A stretch of 32,104 nucleotides of DNA from contig JASHRN010000213.1 in NCBI GenBank assembly GCA_030037335.1, positions 1-32,104 on the forward strand, in the 5' to 3' direction. The stretch's first letter is position 1; the number at the start of each line of letters is the position of its first letter. The DNA comes from Candidatus Acidiferrales bacterium. Lineage in GTDB: Bacteria > Acidobacteriota > Terriglobia > Acidiferrales > UBA7541. Made by a program: the position numbers and the translations under genes. A model generated the notes under the pieces. That model did not search any database. It saw only the letters and a program-made list of their open reading frames with translations, and had not been told where the DNA came from. Positions 7,224-15,203 of this stretch are shown here, in pieces.

Positions 7224-8693
7224 ATGAACCAGCGGCCCGACAACCAGCGCACCGAAACTCCGCGCACCCAAAATCACCGAACCGAAAAAGACTCGCTCGG
7301 CGAAAAGCAAGTCCCCGCCGACGCCTACTACGGCATCCAAACCCAGCGCGCCGTCGAAAACTATCCCATCAGCGGCTATCGCGCCGATCCCTACTTAATC
7401 CAGGCCATCGGCTACATCAAAAAATCCGCCGCGCTCGCCAACGCCGAGCTCGACCTCATCCCCCAAAAAATCGCCGACGCCATCATTCGCGCATCCGACG
7501 AAGTCATCTCCGGAAAATTCAATGACCAATTCGTTGTCGACGTCTACCAGGCCGGCGCCGGCGTTTCTTTTCACATGAACACCAACGAAATCATCGCCAA
7601 CCGCGCCGCGGAAATTCTCGACGGCAAACGCGGCGACTATTCCGTCGTGCATCCCAACGATCACGTCAATTTCGGCCAGTCCACCAATGACGTTTTCCCC
7701 ACTTCCATGCGCCTCGCCGCGCTTTTCTCCACCGACGCGCTCCTCGCCGCCTGCGCCAAACTCGAAAATTCCTTCGCGCGCAAAGCCAAAGAATTCGACG
7801 CCATCCTCAAATCCGGCCGCACGCACATGATGGACGCCGTTCCTGTCCGCCTCGGCCAGGAATTTCGCGCCTACGCAACCGCCATTAACCGCGCCGCGCA
7901 AGCCATTCGCAACGCGCAGGATTTTCTCCGCGAAGTCGGCCTCGGCGGCTCCGCCGTCGGCACCGGAGTCAACACGCATCCCAAATTCCAAAAGCTCGTC
8001 GTCGCGACGCTCAGCAAAGCCTCCGGCCAAAAACTCATCGCCACCGAAGACATGCGCTACGCCATGCAATCCAATCTCGCCATGTCGACAATTTCGTCCG
8101 CGCTGCGCAATCTCGCGCTCGAACTCATCCGCATCTCCAACGACCTTCGCCTGCTTTCAAGCGGCCCCAACACCGGCTTCGCCGAAATTCTCCTCCCCGC
8201 ACTGCAACCCGGCTCGAGCATCATGCCCGGCAAAGTCAATCCCGTTATGGCCGAACTCACCGCCATGGTCGGATTCCAATCCGTCGGCGCCGACGTCGCC
8301 ACCGCGCTTGCCGTTCAGGCCGGCCAGCTCGAACTCAACGTCATGATGCCCGCCATGTCCTGGAACGTTCTCCACTCCGCGCGCATTCTCACCAACACCA
8401 TCGAAGTGCTCACCGTAAAATGCGTCGACGGCATCGAGGCCAATGCCGAACGCTGCCGCTACTACGCCAACGCCACGCTCTCCGTCGCCGCCGCGCTCAA
8501 TCCTTACATCGGATACGCCGCCGCCGCCGAAATAGCCAAAGAAAGCGTCAAGACCGGACGCACCGTCACTGAAATCGCCCTCGAACGCAAACTTCTCGAC
8601 GAGAAAACCATGCGCGAAATTCTGGACCCCTACCGCATGACCGAACCCGCCGCCCCAATTGAATCCGCCCGCGCCAAATCCAAAAAGAAATAG
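7224..8693 (+). CDS. aspA: Aspartate ammonia-lyase (aspartase/fumarase superfamily)
   Basis: A lyase of the fumarase C/aspartase family. It carries the signature loop GSSIMPGKVNP (nt 8211-8243), HPNDHVNFGQSTND, and the substrate-side segments QAGAGVSFHMNTNE and SGRTHMMDAVPV. The QAGAGVS and GQLELNVMMP features are closer to aspartase (L-aspartate to fumarate plus ammonia) than to fumarase C, but substrate specificity is inferred. Two in-frame ATGs exist: 7206, overlapping the previous stop, and 7224, preceded by AAGGTG (7212-7217) at 6 nt. I prefer 7224. The first 25 residues (QRPDNQRTETPRTQNHRTE) are a polar, low-complexity extension. The C-terminus ends in a lysine-rich tail (SARAKSKKK). 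Confidence 0.88.
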   Translation: MNQRPDNQRTETPRTQNHRTEKDSLGEKQVPADAYYGIQTQRAVENYPISGYRADPYLIQAIGYIKKSAALANAELDLIPQKIADAIIRASDEVISGKFNDQFVVDVYQAGAGVSFHMNTNEIIANRAAEILDGKRGDYSVVHPNDHVNFGQSTNDVFPTSMRLAALFSTDALLAACAKLENSFARKAKEFDAILKSGRTHMMDAVPVRLGQEFRAYATAINRAAQAIRNAQDFLREVGLGGSAVGTGVNTHPKFQKLVVATLSKASGQKLIATEDMRYAMQSNLAMSTISSALRNLALELIRISNDLRLLSSGPNTGFAEILLPALQPGSSIMPGKVNPVMAELTAMVGFQSVGADVATALAVQAGQLELNVMMPAMSWNVLHSARILTNTIEVLTVKCVDGIEANAERCRYYANATLSVAAALNPYIGYAAAAEIAKESVKTGRTVTEIALERKLLDEKTMREILDPYRMTEPAAPIESARAKSKKK

Positions 8694-8785
8694 CCGGTTC
8701 TTTGGAGTGCGGCGGTCCGCATCGCGGATTCCGGCCTGCCCGCCGTGGCGGGCGCAGCCGGAACTCGACGCCGCTTTGCTGTTAT

Positions 8786-8900
8786 GTCGTCATTGCGAAC
8801 CGGCGCGTTTTCCGCCGTGTGAGGAATCTGCTGTTGCCTCTTTTACGTTGTCATCCCGAACCCAGCGCGCTGCTGCAGCGGTGGTGAGGGATCTGCTTTT
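8786..8900. repeat. REP-like elements upstream of the GIY-YIG gene
   Basis: Two tandem related units: a diverged one (GTCATTGCGAACC...GAGGAATCTGCTGTT, about 8788-8835) and a good one (TGTCATCCCGAACCCAGCGC...GGTGAGGGATCTGCTTTT, 8849-8900). The same unit occurs inverted at 9252-9310 and direct at 9381-9442; partial copies are at 22828-22850 and 28248-28325. Confidence 0.75.
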
Positions 8901-8933
8901 GGTTTTGGTCCCCCGCCCTTACAATCAGGCACC

Positions 8934-9248
8934 GTGGGCCGCACCTACTACGTCTACATCCTCGCCAGCCGCTCACGAAACCTGTACGCCGGCGTCACCA
9001 ACAATCTCGAACGCCGCCTCGCTCAACATCGCGCCGGCATCATTCCCGGATTCACAAAACGCTATCGCATATCCCGTCTCGTCCATTACGAGACTTTCGG
9101 TGACATTCACCTGGCAATCGCTCGTGAGAAGGAAATCAAAACGTGGCGCCGCGAGAAGAAACTCGGCCTAATCGAGTACCACAATCCGCGCTGGAACGAT
9201 CTCGCCGCTGACTGGTTCCCCAAGCAGAAGACTAGAACAGCACCCTAA
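8934..9248 (+). CDS. GIY-YIG nuclease-domain protein
   Basis: A 104-residue single-domain GIY-YIG protein. The first motif appears as YYVYILAS...LYAGVTNN, followed by the helix LERRLAQHRAG with the conserved arginine, then the KRYRISRLVHYETF strand-helix region with the glutamate-containing segment AIAREKEIKTWRREKK. Short members of this family occur as stand-alone genes in many bacteria; their DNA substrate is mostly unknown. Start is GTG 8934, with no strong Shine-Dalgarno sequence. The gene is closely bracketed by REP-like elements in opposite orientation, which may mean it moves with them or acts on them. Confidence 0.88.
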   Translation: MGRTYYVYILASRSRNLYAGVTNNLERRLAQHRAGIIPGFTKRYRISRLVHYETFGDIHLAIAREKEIKTWRREKKLGLIEYHNPRWNDLAADWFPKQKTRTAP

Positions 9249-9251
9249 AAC

Positions 9252-9310
9252 ATAACAGCAGATCCCTCACCCCCATTCGCCAGAAACAGGCAACTGGGCT
9301 CGGGATGACA
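9252..9310. repeat. REP-like element, inverted copy
   Basis: AACAGCAGATCCCTCACC ... CTGGGCTCGGGATGACA is the reverse complement of the unit at 8849-8900. It begins just 4 bp after the GIY-YIG stop codon. Confidence 0.75.
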
Positions 9311-9380
9311 TCCTAAAAGCAACTGCAAAAGACACGACCAACAACTCCCTTACGGCCCACCGTCCGCCTGCCATTCCTCT

Positions 9381-9442
9381 GTGTCATCCCGAACCCAGCC
9401 CGCCGTCTTTGCGGGATGAGGGTGAGGGATCTGCTGTTCGCC
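9381..9442. repeat. REP-like element, direct copy
   Basis: TGTCATCCCGAACCCAGC ... GGTGAGGGATCTGCTGTT, in the same orientation as 8849-8900, with an internal CCCGCC...GGGATGAG variable arm. Confidence 0.75.
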
Positions 9443-9543
9443 TTGGCCCTACGCTGTCGTCCCACCTGTCCTGAGGAACGAAGGAAACACAGTCGCGCCT
9501 TCCGCGAATGGCGCTGAGGGACACGTTTCTTGCCAGTTTTCCT

Positions 9544-10482
9544 TTAAATAGGGTCGAATTCCCTGTCGCGAGCGATACCTCTCTCCTTCATTAGCGCTGC
9601 GTATCTCCCTTCGTACAGCTCCTTGATCTCCAACGCAGGCAGGACGGCGTCCCATATTTTATGGAGACGCTCGTTGATCCGAGCGCCATCAAAACGGAAG
9701 TAAGCCTGTACCTCCGTGAGTATGCAGAGGAGAATCCCCGACACACGACACAGGTGAGTCGAAATCATCCTGTCGCCAAAGTCCTCCAGCCGCGGTTGCT
9801 CCTCATGCGGGACGTCACGAGTCGAATAGAAAATTGCCGTCCGCATCAGGCCGTGGAACGTCGCATGTGCCATCCCCGAATATTCCTGCCAAAAACCGTA
9901 CGTAAGCCTTTTCAGGAATTCTTGGTGGGCCGTGAGGGACGCCCCTTTCTTAACTTGGAGATATCGGCTGAGAGTAGGCCAGGTCTTTACAGCTCTAATT
10001 TCGTCTAGATCCATCTTGTTTCGCCGAAGCTCAAGATCCATCTCGGCTCGGTACCTTGCTATGTAGGGATCCCACGCCGGATCCCCACCATACCGTTTTT
10101 CGTCGACCTCAATAGCGTCGAACATTTGCTTATAACCGCTCATCCGAAACTGGTTGCTCTTCGACTGTGGGTCGTTCAAGATCGCAGTGACGTTATAAAG
10201 ACAGTCAATCATGCAGCGCACAAGGGGAAGTACAGCGATGCTATAAGCCACATTCCAACCGCTGTCATTCTTTCGGCGCTCATCGGCATTCAAGTAAAAA
10301 AATAACTCATAGATTCGGTGGGCCTGCCGAATGAGGAAATAAATATCAGGGACTCCAAATGCAGGTCCCGAGAAACGCTTCTCCCCCTCTCGTTGAACCT
10401 TCAGCGCAAGAGTGTCCGCCAACTCGTCCAAGGGTAGCTGAAAGGTTCTAGCGTCCAAGTCCAGAAGTTCTCTATCTTTCAT
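9544..10482 (-). CDS. Hypothetical protein, predicted all-helical, 312 aa
   Basis: I do not recognise a family with certainty. The protein is mostly predicted helices without a signal peptide. Notable segments are PDIYFLIRQAHRIYELFFYLNADERR, RCMIDCLYNVTAIL and a histidine-bearing helix EYSGMAHATFHGLMRTAIFY, the kind of pattern seen in uncharacterised helical families such as DUF5677-like proteins; this comparison is tentative. Codon and base composition are visibly less GC-rich than the neighbouring lyase and ParA genes, which suggests recent acquisition. It stands alone on the minus strand between REP-like elements and the toxin-antitoxin remnant. The stop is TAG at 9546-9544, and the assigned start is ATG 10482 without a good ribosome-binding site. 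Confidence 0.75.
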   Translation of the reverse strand: MKDRELLDLDARTFQLPLDELADTLALKVQREGEKRFSGPAFGVPDIYFLIRQAHRIYELFFYLNADERRKNDSGWNVAYSIAVLPLVRCMIDCLYNVTAILNDPQSKSNQFRMSGYKQMFDAIEVDEKRYGGDPAWDPYIARYRAEMDLELRRNKMDLDEIRAVKTWPTLSRYLQVKKGASLTAHQEFLKRLTYGFWQEYSGMAHATFHGLMRTAIFYSTRDVPHEEQPRLEDFGDRMISTHLCRVSGILLCILTEVQAYFRFDGARINERLHKIWDAVLPALEIKELYEGRYAALMKERGIARDREFDPI

Positions 10483-10555
10483 GCCCGATATTGTTATCCA
10501 TTATCGACGACGGTTTCCAGTTCCCTTGCGTGACTAACTTTTGCGGCTTCTTCAC

Positions 10556-10580
10556 TAGGCCTTAGGGCAAGTTGGCCATC
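10556..10580. repeat. Short direct repeat, left copy
   Basis: TAGGCCTTAGGGCAA (10556-10570), followed by a similar GTTGGCCATC, recurs at 11281-11306. The two copies flank the DUF433/DUF5615 pair, with about 725 bp between starts. Confidence 0.7.
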
Positions 10581-10633
10581 GCTCCCCGCCCCCTCCCCTT
10601 GCTCTCATCTCGCTTTTCCCCTAAAGTACTTCT

Positions 10634-10858
10634 ATGCCCTACACCGACATCATCACCATCGACCCCGCCAAGCGCGGCGGCAAGCCCTGCATTCGCGGTC
10701 TGCGCATCACCGTCTATGATGTGCTCGATTCCCTCGCCAGCGGCATGACTCACGAGCAAATCCTGAGCGAGTTTCCTTACCTCACCAAAGACGATATTCA
10801 GGCCTGTCTCGCCTTCGCCGCTGACCGCGAGCGCAAACTGGAAATTTCGCGCGCGTGA
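10634..10858 (+). CDS. DUF433 family antitoxin-like protein
   Basis: A 74-residue protein with the DUF433 pattern: IDPAKRGGKPCIRGLRITVYDVLDSLASGMT, then ILSEFPYLTKDDIQACLAFAADRE, a helix-turn-helix type fold of the VapB-like antitoxin set. DUF433 genes are commonly followed by a DUF5615 (PIN-like) toxin. That is the case here: the stop codon TGA overlaps the GTG of the next frame by GTGA. It is intact, starts at ATG 10634, and is bordered by short direct repeats. With its toxin broken, its present role may be gone or limited to DNA binding. Confidence 0.88.
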   Translation: MPYTDIITIDPAKRGGKPCIRGLRITVYDVLDSLASGMTHEQILSEFPYLTKDDIQACLAFAADRERKLEISRA

Positions 10859-11189
10859 AGCTCCTTTTTGACGAAAATCTTTCTCCACGCCTCGTGGAAG
10901 CGCTGGCCGACCTTTATCCCGGTTCGGTGCATGTGCACGCCTGCGGCCTGGGGAAGGGCCACCGACGAAGCAGTTTCGGAATACGCCAAAGCTCGCAGTT
11001 TCACCATCGTTTCTAAAGACTCCGATTTTCAGGAGCGGAGCGTTCTCCGCGCGGCGCGCCGCCTAAAGTCATTGGCTCCGTGCCGCGAATTGCACAACGG
11101 CCAAAGCCGAGAAGATCTTGCGAGACGCGCAGTCGATCGTCGCGCGCTTCATCAACGAAGACGAAGAGTCGTGTTTGCTCCTTAGCTGA
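10855..11189 (+). pseudogene. Frameshifted DUF5615 PIN-like toxin
   Basis: The reading begins VKLLFDENLSPRLVEALADL, the classical DUF5615 start with the acidic DEN motif, but shifts frame after 'HACGLG' (about 10951) into RATDEAVSEYAKARSFTIVSKDSDFQERS (second catalytic aspartates, SKDSDF). It shifts again near 11050 to GAPPKVIGSV and a third time near 11087 to NCTTAKAEKILRDAQSIVARF, ending at TGA 11187-11189. Conceptually joined, the pieces make one full-length DUF5615 protein of about 110 residues. Three shifts in 335 bp argue for a true pseudogene rather than a single sequencing error. Toxins of this group are thought to be PIN-like ribonucleases neutralised by the upstream DUF433 protein. 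Confidence 0.85.
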
Positions 11190-11226
11190 GCTCTATAAAA
11201 AAGCTCGCTCTATGCCACGTTTTTCC

Positions 11227-11255
11227 TTGACAATTTCTTACCCTTCTGGTAAACA
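11227..11255 (+). promoter_or_regulatory. Putative sigma-70 promoter for the CxxC/HTH gene
   Basis: TTGACA (11227-11232), a 17-bp spacer and TAAACA (11250-11255) preceded by TGG, an extended -10 arrangement. The stretch is locally AT-rich and lies 110 bp upstream of the start codon at 11366. Confidence 0.4.
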
Positions 11256-11280
11256 TGACTTATTTTTGTAGCTACTTGAG

Positions 11281-11306
11281 TAGGCCTTAGGGCAACGTCG
11301 GCCATC
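11281..11306. repeat. Short direct repeat, right copy
   Basis: TAGGCCTTAGGGCAA (11281-11295) then CGTCGGCCATC; the partner of 10556-10580. Confidence 0.7.
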
Positions 11307-11365
11307 ACCCCTTCCGCCTCAGAAAATCACTAGAACTTCATTTCAATCTAAAGGAGAACGTACAC

Positions 11366-12430
11366 GTGTCTCAAAACCCGCCCGTCAGACTGGTCATCTC
11401 GGATGAATTCTACGAAGCCGTCGCCAAACGAAACGCCGGTATCAACGCTGATCGCGCCGCCAAGGGCCTTCCGTCCATTCCATGGGAGCCCTCCTACATC
11501 AGCGAATCCCAAGCCCGCGCCGAGGACGCTCAGAGAGAAAAGCGCGCCTCCAACCCCGCCAATCTCGCCCCTCCCCCTTCCGCCCGCGGACGCCTCACCC
11601 GCGCCGCCAAGGCCAAAGTCGCCGAACGCAACGCCTCCATCCCCGGCTTCGAACGCCACAGCCGCAAATGCCAAATCTGCCGCAGCCCTTACGTTGATCT
11701 CATCGAACAAGTTTACCTGCAATGGGAACGCGTCGAAGTCATTTGCCGCTATTTCCAGCTCGCCGATACAGATACCGTCTACCGTCACGCTCGCGCCGCT
11801 GGCCTTGACGTTCTCCGCCGCCAGAACTCCCGTTGGGTCATCGAACAGTTCATCGAGCAATGGCGCTCCGTAAAAATCAGCTCAGCCACCGTCATCCGCT
11901 CCATTCGGGCTCTTTCCTGCCTCGACGACAAAGGCCGCTGGACCGATCTGCCCAAGACCCACATTTTCATGCGTCGCAACGATTTATCAGCCGCCTCCCA
12001 GTCTGTGGATGTACAAGAAGATGGCGACCTGCCGCCGTCCACCGGCAAGCCAATCGGCGCGACCACGGCGTCCGACACCAGCATCCCGGAAGCTGGCTCC
12101 GACGATGTGTCTTTCTCCTTCGAGCGCAGCGAGCCCTACTGTGGCCGCGATAGCGGTCTTCCGCGCGAGATTGCGACGTCCAGCAAGTCCAGCAAGCTTC
12201 CCAAAATGGGACGGGGCATGGTTTTGGCGCCATCCACCGAGCGCAGCGAGTCCCATGAAAATCCGTCGGCGCATCGTGTACCCAATCGCCGCTCTTCATC
12301 GGCACACAAAAGAAATGCGCCTTCCGACCTCGAGCCTCCAGCGTCGAGCTTCCAGAACCTAATCGAGTTTCTATGGGAAATTAGAACATGCCGCAACCAA
12401 CTGAAAACAAAAGCGAAGAGTTGCTTCTAA
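11366..12430 (+). CDS. Hypothetical CxxC / helix-turn-helix protein with disordered C-terminal tail
   Basis: A 354-residue protein starting GTG 11366 behind AAGGAG (11351-11356). The N-terminal 90 residues are polar and proline/alanine-rich. The middle (about 95-145) has KCQICRSPYVDLIEQVYL followed by VEVICRYFQLADTDTVYRHARAAG. This reads as a small CxxC knuckle plus a helix-turn-helix, a combination seen in uncharacterised DNA-binding proteins of mobile or phage-like origin. A helical WVIEQFIEQWRSVKISSATVIRSIRALS segment follows. The last 150 residues are serine- and charge-rich with repeats of the type ERSEPYC / TERSESHE and look disordered. No partner gene is adjacent. I do not assign a function. 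Confidence 0.7.
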   Translation: MSQNPPVRLVISDEFYEAVAKRNAGINADRAAKGLPSIPWEPSYISESQARAEDAQREKRASNPANLAPPPSARGRLTRAAKAKVAERNASIPGFERHSRKCQICRSPYVDLIEQVYLQWERVEVICRYFQLADTDTVYRHARAAGLDVLRRQNSRWVIEQFIEQWRSVKISSATVIRSIRALSCLDDKGRWTDLPKTHIFMRRNDLSAASQSVDVQEDGDLPPSTGKPIGATTASDTSIPEAGSDDVSFSFERSEPYCGRDSGLPREIATSSKSSKLPKMGRGMVLAPSTERSESHENPSAHRVPNRRSSSAHKRNAPSDLEPPASSFQNLIEFLWEIRTCRNQLKTKAKSCF

Positions 12431-12501
12431 TCGAGTTGTTTCACGAAAAAATTCGCCCTATCGTCCATTTCCGGACACAAGGTTTTTCTAGTCACTCGCC
12501 A

Positions 12502-12852
12502 CTACGGGGTTGCGCCGGGGGCGCGCTGGACTTGCGCGGATTCGGCGAGAATGTCGAGCTTCACTTCGCCGCCTTTGGCCTTTTGGATGACCAGATGATT
12601 TTTTTCGACGAAGCACATCACCTGGTCGCCCGCAGAAAACTCTTCTTTCTTGGAGTGGTTCGTCACTTTGTAGACGACGGACTGGATCTGGACTTGATAC
12701 ACGATTTCGTCCTTGGCGACATGCTTTACGTTTTTGGCCGCCTGCTGCCCGGTATCGAAAGACAAAATCGTGCCGAGCTGATAGTTACGCTGGCCGGCCG
12801 CAGCGGGAACAGCAAAACATGCACAAAAACAAATCATCGCGAGAGTTTTCAT
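12502..12852 (-). CDS. Small secreted hypothetical protein (116 aa)
   Basis: Starts ATG 12852 behind an AGGAAA ribosome-binding site. Residues 1-19 (MKTLAMICFCACFAVPAAA) form a signal peptide with an AxA-type cleavage site. The mature part is about 95 residues, predicted mostly beta (YQLGTILSFDTG, DEIVYQVQIQSVVYKVTNH, AGDQVMCFVEKNHLVIQ) with no catalytic motif. Short secreted beta proteins of this kind are common and uncharacterised in Acidobacteria. It lies convergent with the CxxC/HTH gene and divergent from the amidase operon. Confidence 0.78.
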   Translation of the reverse strand: MKTLAMICFCACFAVPAAAGQRNYQLGTILSFDTGQQAAKNVKHVAKDEIVYQVQIQSVVYKVTNHSKKEEFSAGDQVMCFVEKNHLVIQKAKGGEVKLDILAESAQVQRAPGATP

Positions 12853-12985
12853 GTGATTTCCTTTTCTCTTTATTTAACGCGGGGGCGAATCGAGCGTCAA
12901 ATCATGCCGCGCAGTGCGTCGGCAAAGAGTACACAGTGCCGCAACGCGGGCCGCATGCGCGAAATGTCGCGGGAAATTTTCTGCT

Positions 12986-13747
12986 ATGCTCTCGTGCGTG
13001 CAACGCGCGCTGATTTTTCTCGCACTCATTTGTTTTGCTGTAGCATTCGCGCCGAAGATTTTCTCCAACGCGATTGCGCAGGCGCAGCAGAAACCGTCAC
13101 AGCCAGCGCAATCCCTGCAGCACGCCGTGCAGCCAACTCCCACGCTGCGCACCATCGTGCTCGATCCCGGGCATGGCGGCGAAGACACGGGCGCGCGCGG
13201 CCCTTCCGGTGTCGCGGAGAAAGACGTCGTGTTGCAATTTGCAAACGACGTGGCAGGCGCGCTGCGTGGCGAAGGATTCCAGGTCGTGCTTACGCGCACG
13301 GGTGACACAAATCCGTCGCTTGATGATCGCGACGCCACGGCGAACGCACAGAGCAACGTAATTTTCATCAGCTTGCACGTCGGCTCGGCCGGCACGGTCG
13401 GCAGCGTGCGGACCTATACATATCTTTTTCCGTCCGAGCCAGCGCCAGCGCCGCCGCCGGGATTTTTGCTTTGGCGCGAGGCGCAAAAACCGTTTGTGGC
13501 GCAGAGCGTGAAGCTTGGAGATTTGATTCAAGTGGAACTGGCGCAGAAATTCAAAGGCTCGCCGGAAATTTCAAGCAGCGCGCCCGTCGCGGTGCTGCGG
13601 TCGGTTACGGCGCCGGCGGTCGCAGTGGAAGTTTCCAGCGTGGCGGCAGATTCCGCGCAACTGGAAGCGATGAGCGCGGATTTGGCTTCGTGCATTGCGC
13701 GCGCGGCTGCGGCTTACAAAACGATTTACGCGCCGGAGCCGCAGTGA
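12986..13747 (+). CDS. N-acetylmuramoyl-L-alanine amidase (Amidase_3)
   Basis: A 253-residue periplasmic zinc amidase that cleaves the bond between MurNAc and L-alanine of peptidoglycan. An N-terminal hydrophobic segment (LIFLALICFAVAFA) acts as signal or anchor. The Amidase_3 zinc and catalytic residues are visible: VLDPGHGGEDTG (first His, residue 63), VAEKDVVL (Glu 78), LTRTGD, ISLHVGSAG (second His, 131) and AVAVEVSS (catalytic Glu). The third motif has LHVGSAG instead of the usual HxN. I chose ATG 12986 because it places the signal segment at the N-terminus; a longer frame exists from 12914. The next gene starts within the stop codon, so this is the first gene of an operon with GerMN, rph and rdgB. 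Confidence 0.88.
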   Translation: MLSCVQRALIFLALICFAVAFAPKIFSNAIAQAQQKPSQPAQSLQHAVQPTPTLRTIVLDPGHGGEDTGARGPSGVAEKDVVLQFANDVAGALRGEGFQVVLTRTGDTNPSLDDRDATANAQSNVIFISLHVGSAGTVGSVRTYTYLFPSEPAPAPPPGFLLWREAQKPFVAQSVKLGDLIQVELAQKFKGSPEISSSAPVAVLRSVTAPAVAVEVSSVAADSAQLEAMSADLASCIARAAAAYKTIYAPEPQ

Positions 13748-14367
13748 TGAGCCGCCAACTGCAAATCATTTTGATCGTGGTGCTGTCGGCGGTGCTCGCG
13801 GCGCTTTTTTCTCTGCACGCATTGCACCGGCGCGTCGTCCGCACCGAACCTGCACAGGCGGTGGAAGAACAGGAGCGTCGCGCAGTGATTGCTCCGCCGG
13901 TTTCAACGACGACAGATGTGCAATCGACTGCCGAGCTTTTCTGGGTTTCCGCAACGCAGCCAGACCGCCTCGCGCCGGTGAACGTACAATTGCCGCTTTC
14001 GTCTGATCCTGCGGAGCGCGCGAAGCAGTTGCTGAATGAGCTCATTTCGAATCCGCCGACGCCCGCGCAGCGCACGCTGCCGCAGGCCGCGACGGTGCTC
14101 GATTTTTATGTTCTTGGAGATGGAACGGCGATTGCGGATTTTTCGGAGGAAATTTCGTCGGAAATGCCTTCGGGAATTCTGAGCGAGTGGCTGGCGGTCA
14201 CGTCGATTGCGCAAACGCTCGCGGCAAACGTGCCTTCGATAACGCGACTGAAGATTCTTGTTCATGGACAAGAAGCGCAAACGCTGGCGGGGCACATTGA
14301 TCTCTCCAACTATTTTGATGTGCGCGCTGCCGCGCCTCCAGCTTTGCCGATAAACTCACCGAAATAA
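13747..14367 (+). CDS. GerMN domain-containing membrane-anchored protein
   Basis: A 206-residue protein whose ATG overlaps the amidase stop by one base (TGATG). An N-terminal anchor (IILIVVLSAVLAALFSLHAL) precedes a GerMN domain at about 65-190. It is recognisable from AELFWVSATQPDRLAPVNVQLPL, the AERAKQLLNELISNPP helix, LDFYVLGDGTAIADFSEEI and the ITRLKILVHGQEAQTLAGHIDLS ending. GerMN domains are found in spore germination proteins and in LpqB-like envelope proteins; in non-sporeformers the role is unknown but the pairing with a peptidoglycan amidase points to the envelope. The position between amidase and RNase PH is consistent with an operon. Confidence 0.85.
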   Translation: MSRQLQIILIVVLSAVLAALFSLHALHRRVVRTEPAQAVEEQERRAVIAPPVSTTTDVQSTAELFWVSATQPDRLAPVNVQLPLSSDPAERAKQLLNELISNPPTPAQRTLPQAATVLDFYVLGDGTAIADFSEEISSEMPSGILSEWLAVTSIAQTLAANVPSITRLKILVHGQEAQTLAGHIDLSNYFDVRAAAPPALPINSPK

Positions 14368-14465
14368 AAGCGCGCGCGGTTGTGGAGCGCGGCTGCGATT
14401 GACAGATATGGGCGAGGCGGTCACACTGATGCGGCATTTTGATTTCGCTTTTATGTGAGGGAAAT

Positions 14466-15203
14466 TTGCGAAGCGACAGGCGGGCGGCGGATCAACTGCG
14501 ACCGGTGAAATTGACGCCGGACTTTGTGTCTACGGCGGAAGGCAGCGTGCTGATCGAAGCGGGGCGCACGCGGGTGGTGGCCACGGCGACGATTGAAGAC
14601 GGCGTGCCGCATTTTCTGAAGGGGCAGGACAAAGGCTGGGTCACGAGCGAATATGGAATGCTGCCGCGCGCGACGGACCGGCGCACTCCGCGCGAAGCGG
14701 CGAAGGGCAAGCAGTCCGGCCGCACGCAGGAAATTCAGCGCCTGATTGGGCGCGCGTTGCGCTCGGTGACAGATCTCGACGCGCTTGGCGAACGAACCGT
14801 ATGGATTGATTGCGACGTGATTGAAGCGGACGGCGGAACGCGCACGGCGTCCATCACGGGCGCATTTGTCGCGCTGGCGCTGGCCTTCGAGCGCATGAAG
14901 GCCGCGGGAATTTTGACGAAAATTCCGCTGCTGGATTCAGTCGCAGCGGTGAGTGTGGGAATCGTGAAAGACGAACTGCTCCTCGACCTCGCGTACGACG
15001 AAGATTCGCAGGCGCAAGTCGACATGAACGTGGTGATGACAGGCGCGGGCCAACTGGTGGAAGTGCAAGCGACGGCGGAGGGGCGCCCGTTCACGTCGGA
15101 GGAAATGCAGCAATTGCTGCGGCTCGCCGCTTCGGGGATCCGGCAGATCAGCGAAGTGCAGCGTGAACTGCTCCATCTGAATTTTCGCGCCCATGCGCGT
15201 TAA
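14466..15203 (+). CDS. rph: Ribonuclease PH
   Basis: A phosphorolytic 3'-5' exoribonuclease that trims tRNA 3' ends, normally a hexamer. Family landmarks are the N-terminal [43 protein letters not shown], the RNA/phosphate site [19 protein letters not shown], and [21 protein letters not shown] with the catalytic acidic residues. The TTG at 14466 has GAGGG (14457-14461) just upstream and gives the usual family N-terminus. A further in-frame TTG at 14439 would add nine residues. The gene follows GerMN by about 100 bp and overlaps rdgB by 11 bp, the classical rph-rdgB pairing. Confidence 0.94.
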   Translation: MRSDRRAADQLRPVKLTPDFVSTAEGSVLIEAGRTRVVATATIEDGVPHFLKGQDKGWVTSEYGMLPRATDRRTPREAAKGKQSGRTQEIQRLIGRALRSVTDLDALGERTVWIDCDVIEADGGTRTASITGAFVALALAFERMKAAGILTKIPLLDSVAAVSVGIVKDELLLDLAYDEDSQAQVDMNVVMTGAGQLVEVQATAEGRPFTSEEMQQLLRLAASGIRQISEVQRELLHLNFRAHAR

